DNA of 64,000 nucleotides from Halovenus salina (GTDB taxonomy: Archaea > Halobacteriota > Halobacteria > Halobacteriales > Haloarculaceae). The stretch is taken from assembly GCF_026410925.1 (NCBI RefSeq), contig NZ_CP112972.1, positions 2,976,001 through 3,040,000 of the forward strand, read 5' to 3'. A program made the position numbers and the translations under genes. Below are positions 8,045 through 16,229 of the stretch, in pieces (positions within the stretch are counted from its first letter, which is position 1; each line of letters opens with the position of its first letter). A model generated the notes under the pieces. That model saw only the letters and a list, made by a program, of their open reading frames with translations. It searched no databases and was not told the origin of the DNA.

Positions 8045-9414
8045 GTGTGTTCTGTCGCGAGCTGCTCGCGGAGCGTCTGCACCCGCTCAACCAGCGTCTC
8101 CACCTCCGCAGCCAGTAGCTTCACTATCGGCTCTTTCCCGACCGCACCCGGGTCGTACACCGCGACCGGCGCGGGCTCTCGGCCCCCGAAGGCCTGTCTG
8201 GCTCCCCACTGCATCGTACTTCCCTCGACGGACTCGACCTCGTCTGGCTGTTCGCTCCTGTCGTAGCTCCCAACCGGCCACGAAAGCGCCTCCAGTGCCT
8301 GCTCGACGGCGTCGTCGAACCGACAGTTGACCGCAAACCGGTAGTCGGGCTCGTACTCGCGGGCGGCAATCAGGAACCGCGCGACGTGACTCGACGCGCC
8401 AAAGCGGACGCCGCCGTTTGCTCCAACCCCGTCTAATCGGCGCGTGATGCGTCCCTCGACGGCTGCACACTCCTCGGGTGACTCGGCGTATGGTGTCGCG
8501 CCGACGACGTTCATGCCGACCTCCGGAACGAGACGGGCCAGCTTCATGCTGACGAGCTCGGCGACGGCGTCGCTGACAGCCTCGGCGGTCGGCTCTCTGG
8601 CAGCATCGTTCCGGAGTTCGACGGTGTGGTGGACTGCACCTGGCCCTTCCCCCACATCGAGGCCGTATCTGACCGCGCGTTCGAGCAGGTCGACACCCGC
8701 CCGAACAGCCGCTCCACGGTCGCTCCCTTGACCGAGGCGTGTCGCAATCGCCGCAGACAGCGTACAGCCCGAGCCGTGAGTCGCGTCCGTCTCAATCCGG
8801 GGGTGACGAATGCGCTCGACACCCTCCTCCGAGACTAGTACGTCGACGACCGGCGAGCCGGCGACGTGTCCCCCTTTGACGAGCGCTGCTTCGGCTCCCA
8901 TCTCGACGAGGCGGTCGCCGGCTTCGGCCGCGCTCTCGGCGTCGGTAACCTCGACGCCGGTGAGCACCTCTGCCTCGTCTGCGTTCGGGGTGACCACGGT
9001 CGACTCCCCTAGTAGTGGCTCGTAGGCTGACTCGGCGTCGCGGTCGAGCAGCCGGTCTCCTGAGGCAGCGACCATCACCGGGTCGACAACGACGGGTGCA
9101 TCAACGTCGTGGAGCTGTTCGGTCACAGATTCGACGACCTCTGCGGTCGCGAGCATCCCTGTCTTGACCGCGCTAATATTGAAATCCGAGCGGACAGCCG
9201 CACACTGTGCCGTCACCTCCTCGGCTGGTAGCACGTGTGTGCTCTCGACACCCCGTGTGTGCTGGGCCGTGACGCTCGTGACGGCGCTCGTCGCGAAGCC
9301 GCCACAGGCCTCGATTGTCTTGATGTCGGCCTGAATTCCTGCGCCGCCGCCGGAGTCAGTGCCGGCCACCGTGAGTACGACGGGTGGCTCTACTGGGTCG
9401 CGAACTCTGGTCAT
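8038..9414 (-). CDS. thiD-thiN: Bifunctional HMP(-P) kinase ThiD fused to ThiN-type thiamine-phosphate synthase
   Basis: 458 residues from the ATG at 9414 (MTRVRDPVEPPVVLTVAGTD). Residues 1-265 are ThiD: AGTDSGGGAGIQADIKT, KTGMLAT, VVDPVMVAASGDRLL, and the anion-hole/catalytic block ATHGSGCTLSAAIA. Residues about 280-455 are a ThiN domain (KLARLVPEVGMNVVGATPYA, GVRFGASSHVARFLIAA), which replaces ThiE in archaea. Together they phosphorylate HMP-P and couple it to the thiazole phosphate. The in-frame extension up to 9699 crosses the promoter and looks non-coding. I looked for a TPP riboswitch upstream and did not see one. Confidence 0.9.
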   Translation of the reverse strand: MTRVRDPVEPPVVLTVAGTDSGGGAGIQADIKTIEACGGFATSAVTSVTAQHTRGVESTHVLPAEEVTAQCAAVRSDFNISAVKTGMLATAEVVESVTEQLHDVDAPVVVDPVMVAASGDRLLDRDAESAYEPLLGESTVVTPNADEAEVLTGVEVTDAESAAEAGDRLVEMGAEAALVKGGHVAGSPVVDVLVSEEGVERIRHPRIETDATHGSGCTLSAAIATRLGQGSDRGAAVRAGVDLLERAVRYGLDVGEGPGAVHHTVELRNDAAREPTAEAVSDAVAELVSMKLARLVPEVGMNVVGATPYAESPEECAAVEGRITRRLDGVGANGGVRFGASSHVARFLIAAREYEPDYRFAVNCRFDDAVEQALEALSWPVGSYDRSEQPDEVESVEGSTMQWGARQAFGGREPAPVAVYDPGAVGKEPIVKLLAAEVETLVERVQTLREQLATEHTH

Positions 9415-9470
9415 ATGAGTGTGTATTACTTGGTAGTATAAATTGGTGGTGCTACGACGAGGGAAATTGT

Positions 9471-9478
9471 CTTTTATG
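9471..9478 (+). promoter_or_regulatory. TATA-like box for the DUF192 gene
   Basis: CTTTTATG sits 22-29 nt before the ATG at 9500, consistent with a leaderless promoter. A separate TATAAATT at about 9437 may serve the divergent thiamine gene or be incidental. Confidence 0.45.
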
Positions 9479-9499
9479 TTGGCTACGTCACCACCGAAT

Positions 9500-9934
9500 A
9501 TGGCAGACCTGCGCGTCGTCCACGAAGGAGACGAGACGCTCGGTGGAGACGGGAAGACAGATCGACGGGTCCTCGCCAGCAACGTCACCGTCGCCGACTC
9601 GCTACTCTCGACGGCGCGGGGGCTTATGTTTCGCTCGACACTCCCCGAGGAGTTCGCGCTGGTAATGGAGGTCGGCGGCGACACCTTCTCTCCGTTCACG
9701 AGCGGGCCGCCCCGTCAGCTGGTGCACATGCTGTTCGTCCGGATGCCGCTCGATGTCATCTGGCTCGACGACAACGAGGTGGTTCGAGTCTCGCGGCTGC
9801 CGCCCTGGCGGGGCATCGGGATGGCGCGGGCGGACCGGATTCTCGAACTCCCGGCGGGGAACGCCGATGGCGTCGCTGCTGGGGATACGGTCGTCGTCGA
9901 AGATAGTAGTGGCACACTGCTCGGAGCGGAGTAA
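9500..9934 (+). CDS. DUF192 family protein
   Basis: 144 residues. The core has the DUF192 pattern: STARGLMFRSTLPEEFALVM, then HMLFVRMPLDVIWLDDNEVV, and ILELPAGNADGVAAGDTVVV near the end. The biochemical role of DUF192 is not established; some members are secreted or periplasmic, but no signal peptide is visible here. The start MADLRVVHEGDE was chosen because it lies at the right distance from a TATA box; upstream in-frame Met codons precede the promoter. It converges on the HAD gene, 4 nt away. Confidence 0.85.
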   Translation: MADLRVVHEGDETLGGDGKTDRRVLASNVTVADSLLSTARGLMFRSTLPEEFALVMEVGGDTFSPFTSGPPRQLVHMLFVRMPLDVIWLDDNEVVRVSRLPPWRGIGMARADRILELPAGNADGVAAGDTVVVEDSSGTLLGAE

Positions 9935-9938
9935 CGGT

Positions 9939-10625
9939 CTACGTCGGTGGGACCGATTCCGTGACTAGCCCGACGACCTCGTCCAGGTCCGTCACGCTGT
10001 GTGTCGGTGTCGTCTCCAGGGAGCGGGTCCGGTTGTGGTCGCGTCGCATGAACGCAACGTCCATGCCGGCGCGTTGTGCGGCCACGATGTCTTTCTCCTT
10101 GTCGCCGACGTACAGTGGATTCCTGGTGCCGATGTCCTCGCGTGCCCGCTCCAGAAACGTCGGCTCGGGCTTTTTCAGTGCCAGACTATCGAGGCAGGGC
10201 TCTCGGGCGTGGACGGTCTCGAAGGCGTCGGCGAACTCGTACTCGTCGAGGATGTGTTCGACGACGCGGCGCTGGTTGTTGCTCGCAATGGCGAGGGGGA
10301 CCTCCGAGAGCGCAGCGAGGGAGTCGATATCCGGGTACGGTCGCTTCTGCCCGTCGACAGCGGCATCCGTCAACACCCTCGCGAGCATGTTGTCCCGGAA
10401 CCGCCACAGCGTCTCCGAGGAGACGCCGAGGTCGTCACTCAGCTCTCTGACTGTCTCCGGCGAAACACTGCTTGCGAGTGTCGTCACGATATCACGGTCC
10501 GGAGCGAGTCCAGCAGGCTCGACCGCATCGACAGCCCGCCAACAGGCCTCCGTCCGTGCATCGCTGTCGAGAACGGTTACCAGGACGCCGTCGTAATCCA
10601 GAATGAGGGAGTCGTACGCTGTCAT
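9939..10625 (-). CDS. HAD-superfamily hydrolase (phosphoglycolate phosphatase-like)
   Basis: 228 residues. HAD motif I is ILDYDGVLV with nucleophile Asp10 and Asp12, motif II is AIASNNQ, the motif III lysine is in LALKKPEPTFLERA, and motif IV is LYVGDKEKDIVAA. A helical cap sits between motifs I and II. The substrate is unknown. The ATG overlaps the stop of the upstream BFN-like gene by ATGA, so the two are translationally coupled at the 3' end of the prefoldin operon. Confidence 0.88.
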   Translation of the reverse strand: MTAYDSLILDYDGVLVTVLDSDARTEACWRAVDAVEPAGLAPDRDIVTTLASSVSPETVRELSDDLGVSSETLWRFRDNMLARVLTDAAVDGQKRPYPDIDSLAALSEVPLAIASNNQRRVVEHILDEYEFADAFETVHAREPCLDSLALKKPEPTFLERAREDIGTRNPLYVGDKEKDIVAAQRAGMDVAFMRRDHNRTRSLETTPTHSVTDLDEVVGLVTESVPPT

Positions 10626-11125
10626 CTGAAGGGGTCGTCGCCGGGGTCGCCGAACGGGTCGTCGTCTTCCTCGCCTGGGTCGTCCAGTTCTTCTTTGGCT
10701 TCGAAGGCCTCAGGAGGCTTCCCGGCCTCGTCGATGACCTCGTCGGTGATGATAAGCGGGCAGTCGACCCGCAGGGCGAGCGCGATACCGTCCGAGGGGC
10801 GCGCGTCGAAGACGGCCTGCTTTCGCTCGCCGCCGTGATACTGTTCCATATCGATCTTCGCATAGAAGGTCCCGTCGGCGAGGTCGTCGATGCGGACGCG
10901 GTCGATTGCCGCGCCGAACTCGGCGACCATCTCGACGAACAGATCGTGTGTGAGCGGTCGCTCGAATGGCTCTCCTTCCATCGCGAGTTGCATCGACTGG
11001 GCCTGGTCGCCGCTGACGAATATCGGGACGAGACGCTCTCTCGCCTCCAGTATCACTACCGGGAGGCTGTTACCCCCGTCGCCGACACCGACGCCGACAC
11101 CCTCGACTGTTGCCTCGTGTTCCAT
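10622..11125 (-). CDS. Bifunctional-nuclease-domain (DUF151) protein
   Basis: 167 residues. The BFN/DUF151 core is present: LPVVILEARERLVPIFVSGDQAQSM, HDLFVEMVAEFGA, FYAKIDMEQ and the hallmark FDARPSDGIALALRVDCPLII. The last 30 residues form a very acidic, low-complexity DD/GD tail ending DDPFGDPGDDPFR. The founding plant member was reported to have nuclease activity; for archaeal members this is untested as far as I know. It is in an operon between DUF3194 and the HAD gene, overlapping the latter. Confidence 0.85.
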   Translation of the reverse strand: MEHEATVEGVGVGVGDGGNSLPVVILEARERLVPIFVSGDQAQSMQLAMEGEPFERPLTHDLFVEMVAEFGAAIDRVRIDDLADGTFYAKIDMEQYHGGERKQAVFDARPSDGIALALRVDCPLIITDEVIDEAGKPPEAFEAKEELDDPGEEDDDPFGDPGDDPFR

Positions 11126-11161
11126 GCGTCCGCTTCGTGGCGGAGGGGGAAAAAGCCGTGG

Positions 11162-11413
11162 CTACAACAGGAGGTCGTCGACGGCGCTCTGTGCCGCAAG
11201 CGCCGCGTCCTCTGTCACCTGTTCGGGGTCGGTCCGTCCCTCCTCGGCATCGAGATAGATGTCGACCTCCAGGGTACCGTCCTCGAAGGTGACTGTGATG
11301 TCAACGTCCGAGACTGCCGACCGATCGTACCGGGAGAATATCACGTTCTCCGCGGCGTCAGCCGCTGTCTCAACTACCGTCTCGTCGTCGGGGACAACAC
11401 CGTCGTCGGTCAT
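11162..11413 (-). CDS. DUF3194 family protein
   Basis: 83-residue acidic protein starting MTDDGVVPDDETVV and ending in AALAAQSAVDDLLL. It has a strand-rich middle (VSDVDITVTFEDGTLEVDIYLD). The family is typically encoded next to prefoldin beta in archaea, exactly as here (7 nt downstream of pfdB). A longer reading of the same frame up to 11653 lies over pfdB and is rejected. Molecular function is unknown; the conserved linkage suggests a role near protein folding or translation. Confidence 0.82.
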   Translation of the reverse strand: MTDDGVVPDDETVVETAADAAENVIFSRYDRSAVSDVDITVTFEDGTLEVDIYLDAEEGRTDPEQVTEDAALAAQSAVDDLLL

Positions 11414-11420
11414 GGCCGGA

Positions 11421-11804
11421 TTACGCGCCGCCAGCGCCGCCCATCGGGCCGCCGCCGGCACCGCCGCCGAGCATCTGCTGGAGCTCCTGCTGGAGTTCCT
11501 CGAACTGGTCCTGGACGCGCTCCTCCTGCTTGCCCAGCGTCTCGACGCGGACTTCAAGGCTGTCGACCTTCTCTTCGAGGTCCTCTTGTGCCTGCTCGTA
11601 GTCGGTCTCGACGAGAAGTTCGCCGACGTTCCGGTACATCGTGGTCTCGCCATCGATGTTCTCGAGCTCTTCGAGTGCTGTCTTGGACTCGGTGAGTTCG
11701 GTCTCTGCCTGCTGTTTCTGGGTGGCGACCTGCTGTGCCGTCTCTTGAAGGTCCTGCAGCTCTTCGAGTTTCTCCTGTGCTTCCGGGGGAAGGTTTCCTT
11801 GCAT
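11421..11804 (-). CDS. pfdB: Prefoldin subunit beta
   Basis: 127 residues from the ATG at 11804 ([20 protein letters not shown]). Two long coiled coils flank a short hairpin ([17 protein letters not shown]), the classic prefoldin beta shape, with a Gly-rich tail ([13 protein letters not shown]). It assembles with alpha subunits into the jellyfish-like hexameric chaperone that passes unfolded proteins to the thermosome. An upstream in-frame ATG at 11843 adds [13 protein letters not shown] and is less likely. In many archaea this gene adjoins rpl37ae-rpoP-pcc1; here that cluster is about 25 kb away. Confidence 0.93.
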   Translation of the reverse strand: MQGNLPPEAQEKLEELQDLQETAQQVATQKQQAETELTESKTALEELENIDGETTMYRNVGELLVETDYEQAQEDLEEKVDSLEVRVETLGKQEERVQDQFEELQQELQQMLGGGAGGGPMGGAGGA

Positions 11805-11860
11805 ACCCAGAAGGTCGGGACCCTGACTGTTAAACCTGCGCATCTCGCCGTCGGGAGCGT

Positions 11861-12274
11861 CTATCCCTGGGTCCGCTCCATCTCATAGGAGAGGCGGTGG
11901 GGCATCAGGGCTAGCGCACGGACGATGGCCGCTAGCGCGACAAAGATACCGAGCAGGATGTGGGCAACGCCGCCGAGTTTGAGCCACAGTAGCGTCGACG
12001 GCCAGCTGTGCAGTTCGGCAAGGTCACTGTTTAGTGCATCCGACGCGCGCTCGGGACCACCACCGGCCAAACTGTGCTCGGTGTGCGTCGCGAAGAAGTC
12101 CTCGAGTATCGGATGAAACTCGGTTAATTCGAAAAAGAGCGCACTCCCGGCGAGCAAGTAGCCGATGACGGCGAACACCCCTCCCACGAGGAGCATCTTT
12201 TTGATACTTTGTACGGTCGCTTCGATGTCTTCGGCGGACCGTCGCTCCAGTCCGCCGCTATCTCCATCTGACAT
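11861..12274 (-). CDS. Small two-helix membrane protein, unknown function
   Basis: 137 residues starting at [16 protein letters not shown]. Two hydrophobic segments are visible: [20 protein letters not shown] (about 27-46) and a second around [19 protein letters not shown] (about 101-119). They are joined by an acidic loop rich in His and Glu. No catalytic motif is recognised. It lies 56 nt upstream of pfdB on the same strand and may be the first gene of that operon. The in-frame extension to 12346 is not acidic and looks non-coding. Confidence 0.7.
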   Translation of the reverse strand: MSDGDSGGLERRSAEDIEATVQSIKKMLLVGGVFAVIGYLLAGSALFFELTEFHPILEDFFATHTEHSLAGGGPERASDALNSDLAELHSWPSTLLWLKLGGVAHILLGIFVALAAIVRALALMPHRLSYEMERTQG

Positions 12275-12369
12275 GACATCAATACCAACACATCCCCTTT
12301 GTAAAGTGGCGACTACGATGCGCAATCCGACCGCCAGTCTGCACAAAATTTAAATATTATTGTTGGGAT

Positions 12370-13779
12370 TTACTCATTTGGTGGGAGTGCGAGTGTGACA
12401 CGGCTACCTCGCGGATTATTCGTATCGAAGCTAATGTAGCCTCCAGAACGTGTGACAACCCAGTTGACTATCCACAGTCCCACGCCACTTCCATGCCGCA
12501 ACGGCTCCTCGGTGCCGTTGAGCAGCACCTCCTGTTCTTCGGCCGGAATCCCTGGTCCGTCGTCGCCTACGGTGAGCCTCACGTACTCGTGGCCTTGCGT
12601 TGGCTGTTCGATGCTGACCGACACTGTTGGGCCGTCGGCGTCATTGTGCTCAACGGCGTTTGTCAGGACGTGTTCAAGTGCAAGCCGCAGCTTTGGTGCG
12701 GCGTTTACGAGACAGTGGTCCGGTATCTCGGCGTCGACAGTGACCGTCGGGTAGGTTTGCTGAAGACGTGTCACCTCTGTCTCTACGAGCTGTGTCAGGT
12801 CCTGTTGCTCGCGCGAAATCCGGTGTGTGTCTAGCATTTCGGCGAGGTCCTCGGTGTAGGTCGTTAGCTCCTGCAGTTCGGCGGCCTTTGAGACGATGCT
12901 CTCGGCGTTTGTCGTGACGTCGGCTGTCTCGGAGCGGGCGAGCAACTCCGCACGGTTAAGAACGACGCTCAGTCCATTCCGAAGGTTGTGGCGTAACACG
13001 CGGTTGAGAACCATCGCTTGCTGGCGACTCTCTTTGCGTGGCGTGATGTCTCGCGCGTTGATCAAATAGCCTGAAATCGACGACTCCGGACGGTGACTGA
13101 CAATCCCTTCAAGCCACACCCAGGTCCCGTCGGCCTGGCGGAACCGATACTCGTGGGACTGAACGGCTGCTCTGGAGTGCCCGACCATCTGTTCAATAGC
13201 CTCTCTGACAGCAGGCTCGTCGTCGGGATGGAGAAACTCCCAGTACACCTCGTCGCGCAATTCTTTTGGGCTGTATCCGAGGATATTATCGACCGATGGA
13301 CTCTGGTATCGGACCGTACCGTCTGGTTTGATGACTGTAATCAGGTCGCTTGAATGCTCAAGGAGGGCTTCGAACCAGTCACGCTCGTCTCGACCGCTCG
13401 TCTCTCTAATATGATTGACCAAGTGTGGCCGACCGTCAAGCTCAATGACCGATGCCGACATTTCCGCCGGGATGATATCTCCGCTCTTACAGTAACACGT
13501 AATTTCATCTGTCCATCCCTCACCCTCTTCAAAGACCGTTTCGGCAAACGAATTGAATTGTTCTAAGTTGTGTGGATGTAAATCCGAGGCAGGCATCGAC
13601 CGCAGCTCCTCTCGCGGGTATTCCACAAGTTTCTCTGCGGCAGGGTTACAGTCGACGATGCTGTCGTTTTCGACGTCGACGATGAATATCGCGTCGTTTG
13701 CGTGTTCGAAAATCGTCTCGAACTTTTTTTGTGACGCAGTCGGCGCCTGTGAAGCGTTGGATTGTTGATTGTCGGTCAT
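12370..13779 (-). CDS. PAS-PAS sensor histidine kinase
   Basis: 469 residues, no membrane segments. PAS 1 is about 15-128 (FEHANDAIFIVDVENDSIVD), PAS 2 about 135-250 (LEHSSDLITVIKPDGTVRYQ, ending in the PAC pattern NARDITPRKE). The dimerisation helix carries His264 in VLRHNLRNGLSVV. The ATPase domain has LTNAVEHND, VGDDGPGIP and GSGVGLWIV. The H box reads RHNLRNG rather than SHDLRNP, a common haloarchaeal variant. It is followed 25 nt downstream by a small SpoIIAA-like gene on the same strand. Confidence 0.9.
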   Translation of the reverse strand: MTDNQQSNASQAPTASQKKFETIFEHANDAIFIVDVENDSIVDCNPAAEKLVEYPREELRSMPASDLHPHNLEQFNSFAETVFEEGEGWTDEITCYCKSGDIIPAEMSASVIELDGRPHLVNHIRETSGRDERDWFEALLEHSSDLITVIKPDGTVRYQSPSVDNILGYSPKELRDEVYWEFLHPDDEPAVREAIEQMVGHSRAAVQSHEYRFRQADGTWVWLEGIVSHRPESSISGYLINARDITPRKESRQQAMVLNRVLRHNLRNGLSVVLNRAELLARSETADVTTNAESIVSKAAELQELTTYTEDLAEMLDTHRISREQQDLTQLVETEVTRLQQTYPTVTVDAEIPDHCLVNAAPKLRLALEHVLTNAVEHNDADGPTVSVSIEQPTQGHEYVRLTVGDDGPGIPAEEQEVLLNGTEEPLRHGSGVGLWIVNWVVTRSGGYISFDTNNPRGSRVTLALPPNE

Positions 13780-13804
13780 GTTCTGGTCGGCGAGTGTGGC
13801 CGAC

Positions 13805-14179
13805 TCAGGCCTCCCGGGCCCACTCTTCTGCTTCTGTTCTGTCCTCGGTCGTCAGCGTCTCTAGAGTGCCGGTGTCTATCTTCCCCCGCAACGAGATAGC
13901 TTTGATTCCATCTGCGACGACTCCCCACCGCTCCATTCCCGCCTCGTCAGCGCGTAGGGCGGATTGCTCCCATACGTCGAATACCTCGCCGTCGAAGGGG
14001 TCGTCGAGTTTGACCACTGTCACCATCGCGTCGAGATCGTGTGATTCGAGCAACTCCTCAAAAACTGGGTACGCGTCTTTTTTGAACGCAGACAGTTCCA
14101 TCCCAGGGAGAAACTCCCAGACCATTACCCCGTCTTCGAGTTCTACGGTCCACCCGTCGCCGGATTCTGTGACTACCAT
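13805..14179 (-). CDS. SpoIIAA-like/STAS-fold hypothetical protein
   Basis: 124-residue acidic protein. It alternates strands and helices as in SpoIIAA-like proteins: WTVELEDGVMVWEFLPGMEL, FEELLESHDLDAMVTVVKL, FDVWEQSALRADEAGMERWGVVADGIKA, then a final LETLTTEDRTEAEEWARE helix. There is no signal peptide or membrane segment. The family assignment is by overall pattern only. Note that the genomic order is PHA depolymerase, this gene, then the kinase, all on the minus strand (transcription runs toward the kinase's stop); these gaps of about 25-85 nt leave shared transcription open. Confidence 0.6.
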   Translation of the reverse strand: MVVTESGDGWTVELEDGVMVWEFLPGMELSAFKKDAYPVFEELLESHDLDAMVTVVKLDDPFDGEVFDVWEQSALRADEAGMERWGVVADGIKAISLRGKIDTGTLETLTTEDRTEAEEWAREA

Positions 14180-14263
14180 ACCTGAGACAATGGTATTCGT
14201 CTATTTAAATATACACTAACACGTCCGTAACGCCAGACCGAATCAAAAGCGAGACAGCGGGCG

Positions 14264-15241
14264 TCACTCCGGCTTTTGGTCGAGAAACTCACCGGCCTGG
14301 CTGTGTCCACGCTGTACCAACTCGTTGATGAAGTCTGGGCTCCTGTCCAGTTTCGTCGAGCAGTGAAATCGCTTGCCCATCTGGATACGGTGGATGTCTG
14401 TCTGTGTGAATTCGTCGGCAGGCAGCGTTCCATCCGCGACCCACTCGTTGACCCGCTTGATGAAGCCAAGCTCCTGGTTGAGCGAGATGTTGCCCGACAG
14501 CTCGTTCCGACGGTCGGCAATCACCTCTCTCGACCGAGGTTCGCCCTCGAACTGCTGTGGATTTATTTGAACAATCCACAGCTCCTCTGGCTTGTTTTCG
14601 GGTGGCTGGAGCATCAGGTCACGGACTGGTGGATTTTGTGAGAACAGTCCGTCCCAATGATAGTGGCCGTTGATTTCGACCGCTTCGAATAGATTCGGGA
14701 CTGCGGCCGACGCGAGTATCGCGTCAACGGTCACCGACTCGTTGGTGAACGTCTCGAAGACACCGGCGTTGACATCGACAGTTCCCACCACTAACTCAGG
14801 TGCTCCGTGCTTGCAGTGTTCGGGTATCGCTTCGAAGTCGATATGTCGTTCTAGAACGGTACGAATGCGTTCTTTGCCGAGTTCGTTACCCGGTACGTCG
14901 TAGGGGCTGACCTCCGGGAGCGGAACGCCGGTCCGTTCGAGCGTATTGGCGAACTGGACCCAGCTGTTGAGCGTCCGGTCGCTGTAGGCTGTCGCCGACA
15001 GGTCGTCCCAGATGTCTTCGAGGAGGCCGATTGCTGTCTCTTTATCGGCCGTGACCAGACCGTACCACATGGCGAGTGCAGTAAATGCCCCGCCCGATGT
15101 CCCGCTGAGCCCGACCAACTCGTACTCATCGTCCCAGTCACAGTCCGACAATAACCGCTGTAACACGCCAGCAGTAAACGCTGTATGACTTCCGCCACCC
15201 TGGCACGCGATTGCGACGTTTGTTTTTGAATCCTCACTCAT
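14264..15241 (-). CDS. Patatin-like hydrolase, probable PHA depolymerase (PhaZh1-like)
   Basis: 325 residues with a complete patatin catalytic set: oxyanion loop ACQGGGSHTAF (about 12-22), nucleophile Ser49 in GTSGG, and the dyad Asp197 in HWDGLFSQNPP. No signal peptide, so it acts inside the cell. Patatin-like proteins include phospholipases, but the gene lies 30 nt downstream of a 3-hydroxybutyrate-dehydrogenase-like SDR. That pairing matches the phaZh1-bdhA locus described in Haloferax mediterranei, where the patatin protein mobilises polyhydroxyalkanoate granules. The depolymerase assignment therefore rests mostly on context. Confidence 0.8.
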   Translation of the reverse strand: MSEDSKTNVAIACQGGGSHTAFTAGVLQRLLSDCDWDDEYELVGLSGTSGGAFTALAMWYGLVTADKETAIGLLEDIWDDLSATAYSDRTLNSWVQFANTLERTGVPLPEVSPYDVPGNELGKERIRTVLERHIDFEAIPEHCKHGAPELVVGTVDVNAGVFETFTNESVTVDAILASAAVPNLFEAVEINGHYHWDGLFSQNPPVRDLMLQPPENKPEELWIVQINPQQFEGEPRSREVIADRRNELSGNISLNQELGFIKRVNEWVADGTLPADEFTQTDIHRIQMGKRFHCSTKLDRSPDFINELVQRGHSQAGEFLDQKPE

Positions 15242-15271
15242 AGTTGGTCGTACCAGTCACACATGGATAGG

Positions 15272-16135
15272 TCACTCATAAGTGGTCGTGTAGCCGCCGT
15301 CCCAGCATAGGTCACTTCCGTTCAGGTGGTTCGCGTGCTGTGAAAAGCCGAACACGAACAGGTTAGCGACTTCTGCCGGAGTCATCATCGTTTTTGTGCG
15401 TGCCTGGCCGAGCATTACGTCCTCGACGACCGCTTGTTCGGAGATACCCCGACTCTCTGCGGTATCGGCTATCTGGTCGAGCATCAACGGCGTGAGCACG
15501 TAGCCGACGCTGACCGAGAACCCTCGAAGCGTTCCGTCTCCTTCGGCAGCAATTGCTCGCGTGAGTCCCGTAATCGCGTGCTTTGCGGTGATGTAGGCGG
15601 CTTTGTCACGGGTGGCATAGTGGCCGTGGACCGAGGACATGTTGGCAATCGCACCGACGCCGTCGTCGGCGGCCTTGATATGTGGCATCGCACATTTCGA
15701 GAGGACGAACGGAGCCCGTACCATCACGTCTTGAAGTAGGTCGTATTTATTCATCGGGAACTCCGAGATTGGGTCGATGTGTTGCATTCCGGCGATGTTC
15801 GCGACGTATCGCAACTGACCGTCGTCACTCGCTGCAGCCACCATCGCGTCCACGTCGTCCTCGTCGGTCAGGTCGGTCTGAACGCAGTCGATTTTCCCTT
15901 CGGCATCGACAGCCGCGGCTAACCGTTCGGTTTCTGCGAGACCATCGTCGTCGATATCCGCACCGACGACGGTCAGTCCGTTTGCCGCCAGCGCTACGGC
16001 AGTCGCCCGACCGATTCCCGACGCCGCTCCCGTGACGATAGCGACGGTGTCGCGCGTGAAACGAGGGTCATCAAGGACGAGCAGGTCGTCGCGGCTCAGT
16101 TCCGGCGCACTCAGTTCAAAATCGTCATCAGTCAT
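15272..16135 (-). CDS. SDR oxidoreductase, probable 3-hydroxybutyrate dehydrogenase (BdhA-like)
   Basis: 287 residues. Rossmann glycine motif TGAASGIGRA (about 35-44), a NIAG motif, catalytic Ser around 167, and Tyr181/Lys185 in YITAKHA. The sequence GYVLTPLMLDQI after strand 6 resembles the YVxTPLV segment of 3-hydroxybutyrate dehydrogenases. An N-terminal extension of about 28 residues precedes the Rossmann fold. It would oxidise 3-hydroxybutyrate, released by the downstream patatin-type depolymerase, to acetoacetate. It is the first gene of the two-gene operon. Confidence 0.82.
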   Translation of the reverse strand: MTDDDFELSAPELSRDDLLVLDDPRFTRDTVAIVTGAASGIGRATAVALAANGLTVVGADIDDDGLAETERLAAAVDAEGKIDCVQTDLTDEDDVDAMVAAASDDGQLRYVANIAGMQHIDPISEFPMNKYDLLQDVMVRAPFVLSKCAMPHIKAADDGVGAIANMSSVHGHYATRDKAAYITAKHAITGLTRAIAAEGDGTLRGFSVSVGYVLTPLMLDQIADTAESRGISEQAVVEDVMLGQARTKTMMTPAEVANLFVFGFSQHANHLNGSDLCWDGGYTTTYE

Positions 16136-16229
16136 TTCACGCGGACCTACCGTCCCCGCCCGTATAGTTCGAACTCACACTCAGGTAAGGGCGATATACT
16201 GCGCTTACCGCCTTGAGCTCCGGCGGCCG

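Noticed and set aside
9415..9499. TPP riboswitch before the ThiD-ThiN gene
   Set aside because: The leader is short and none of the conserved TPP riboswitch core sequences are present.
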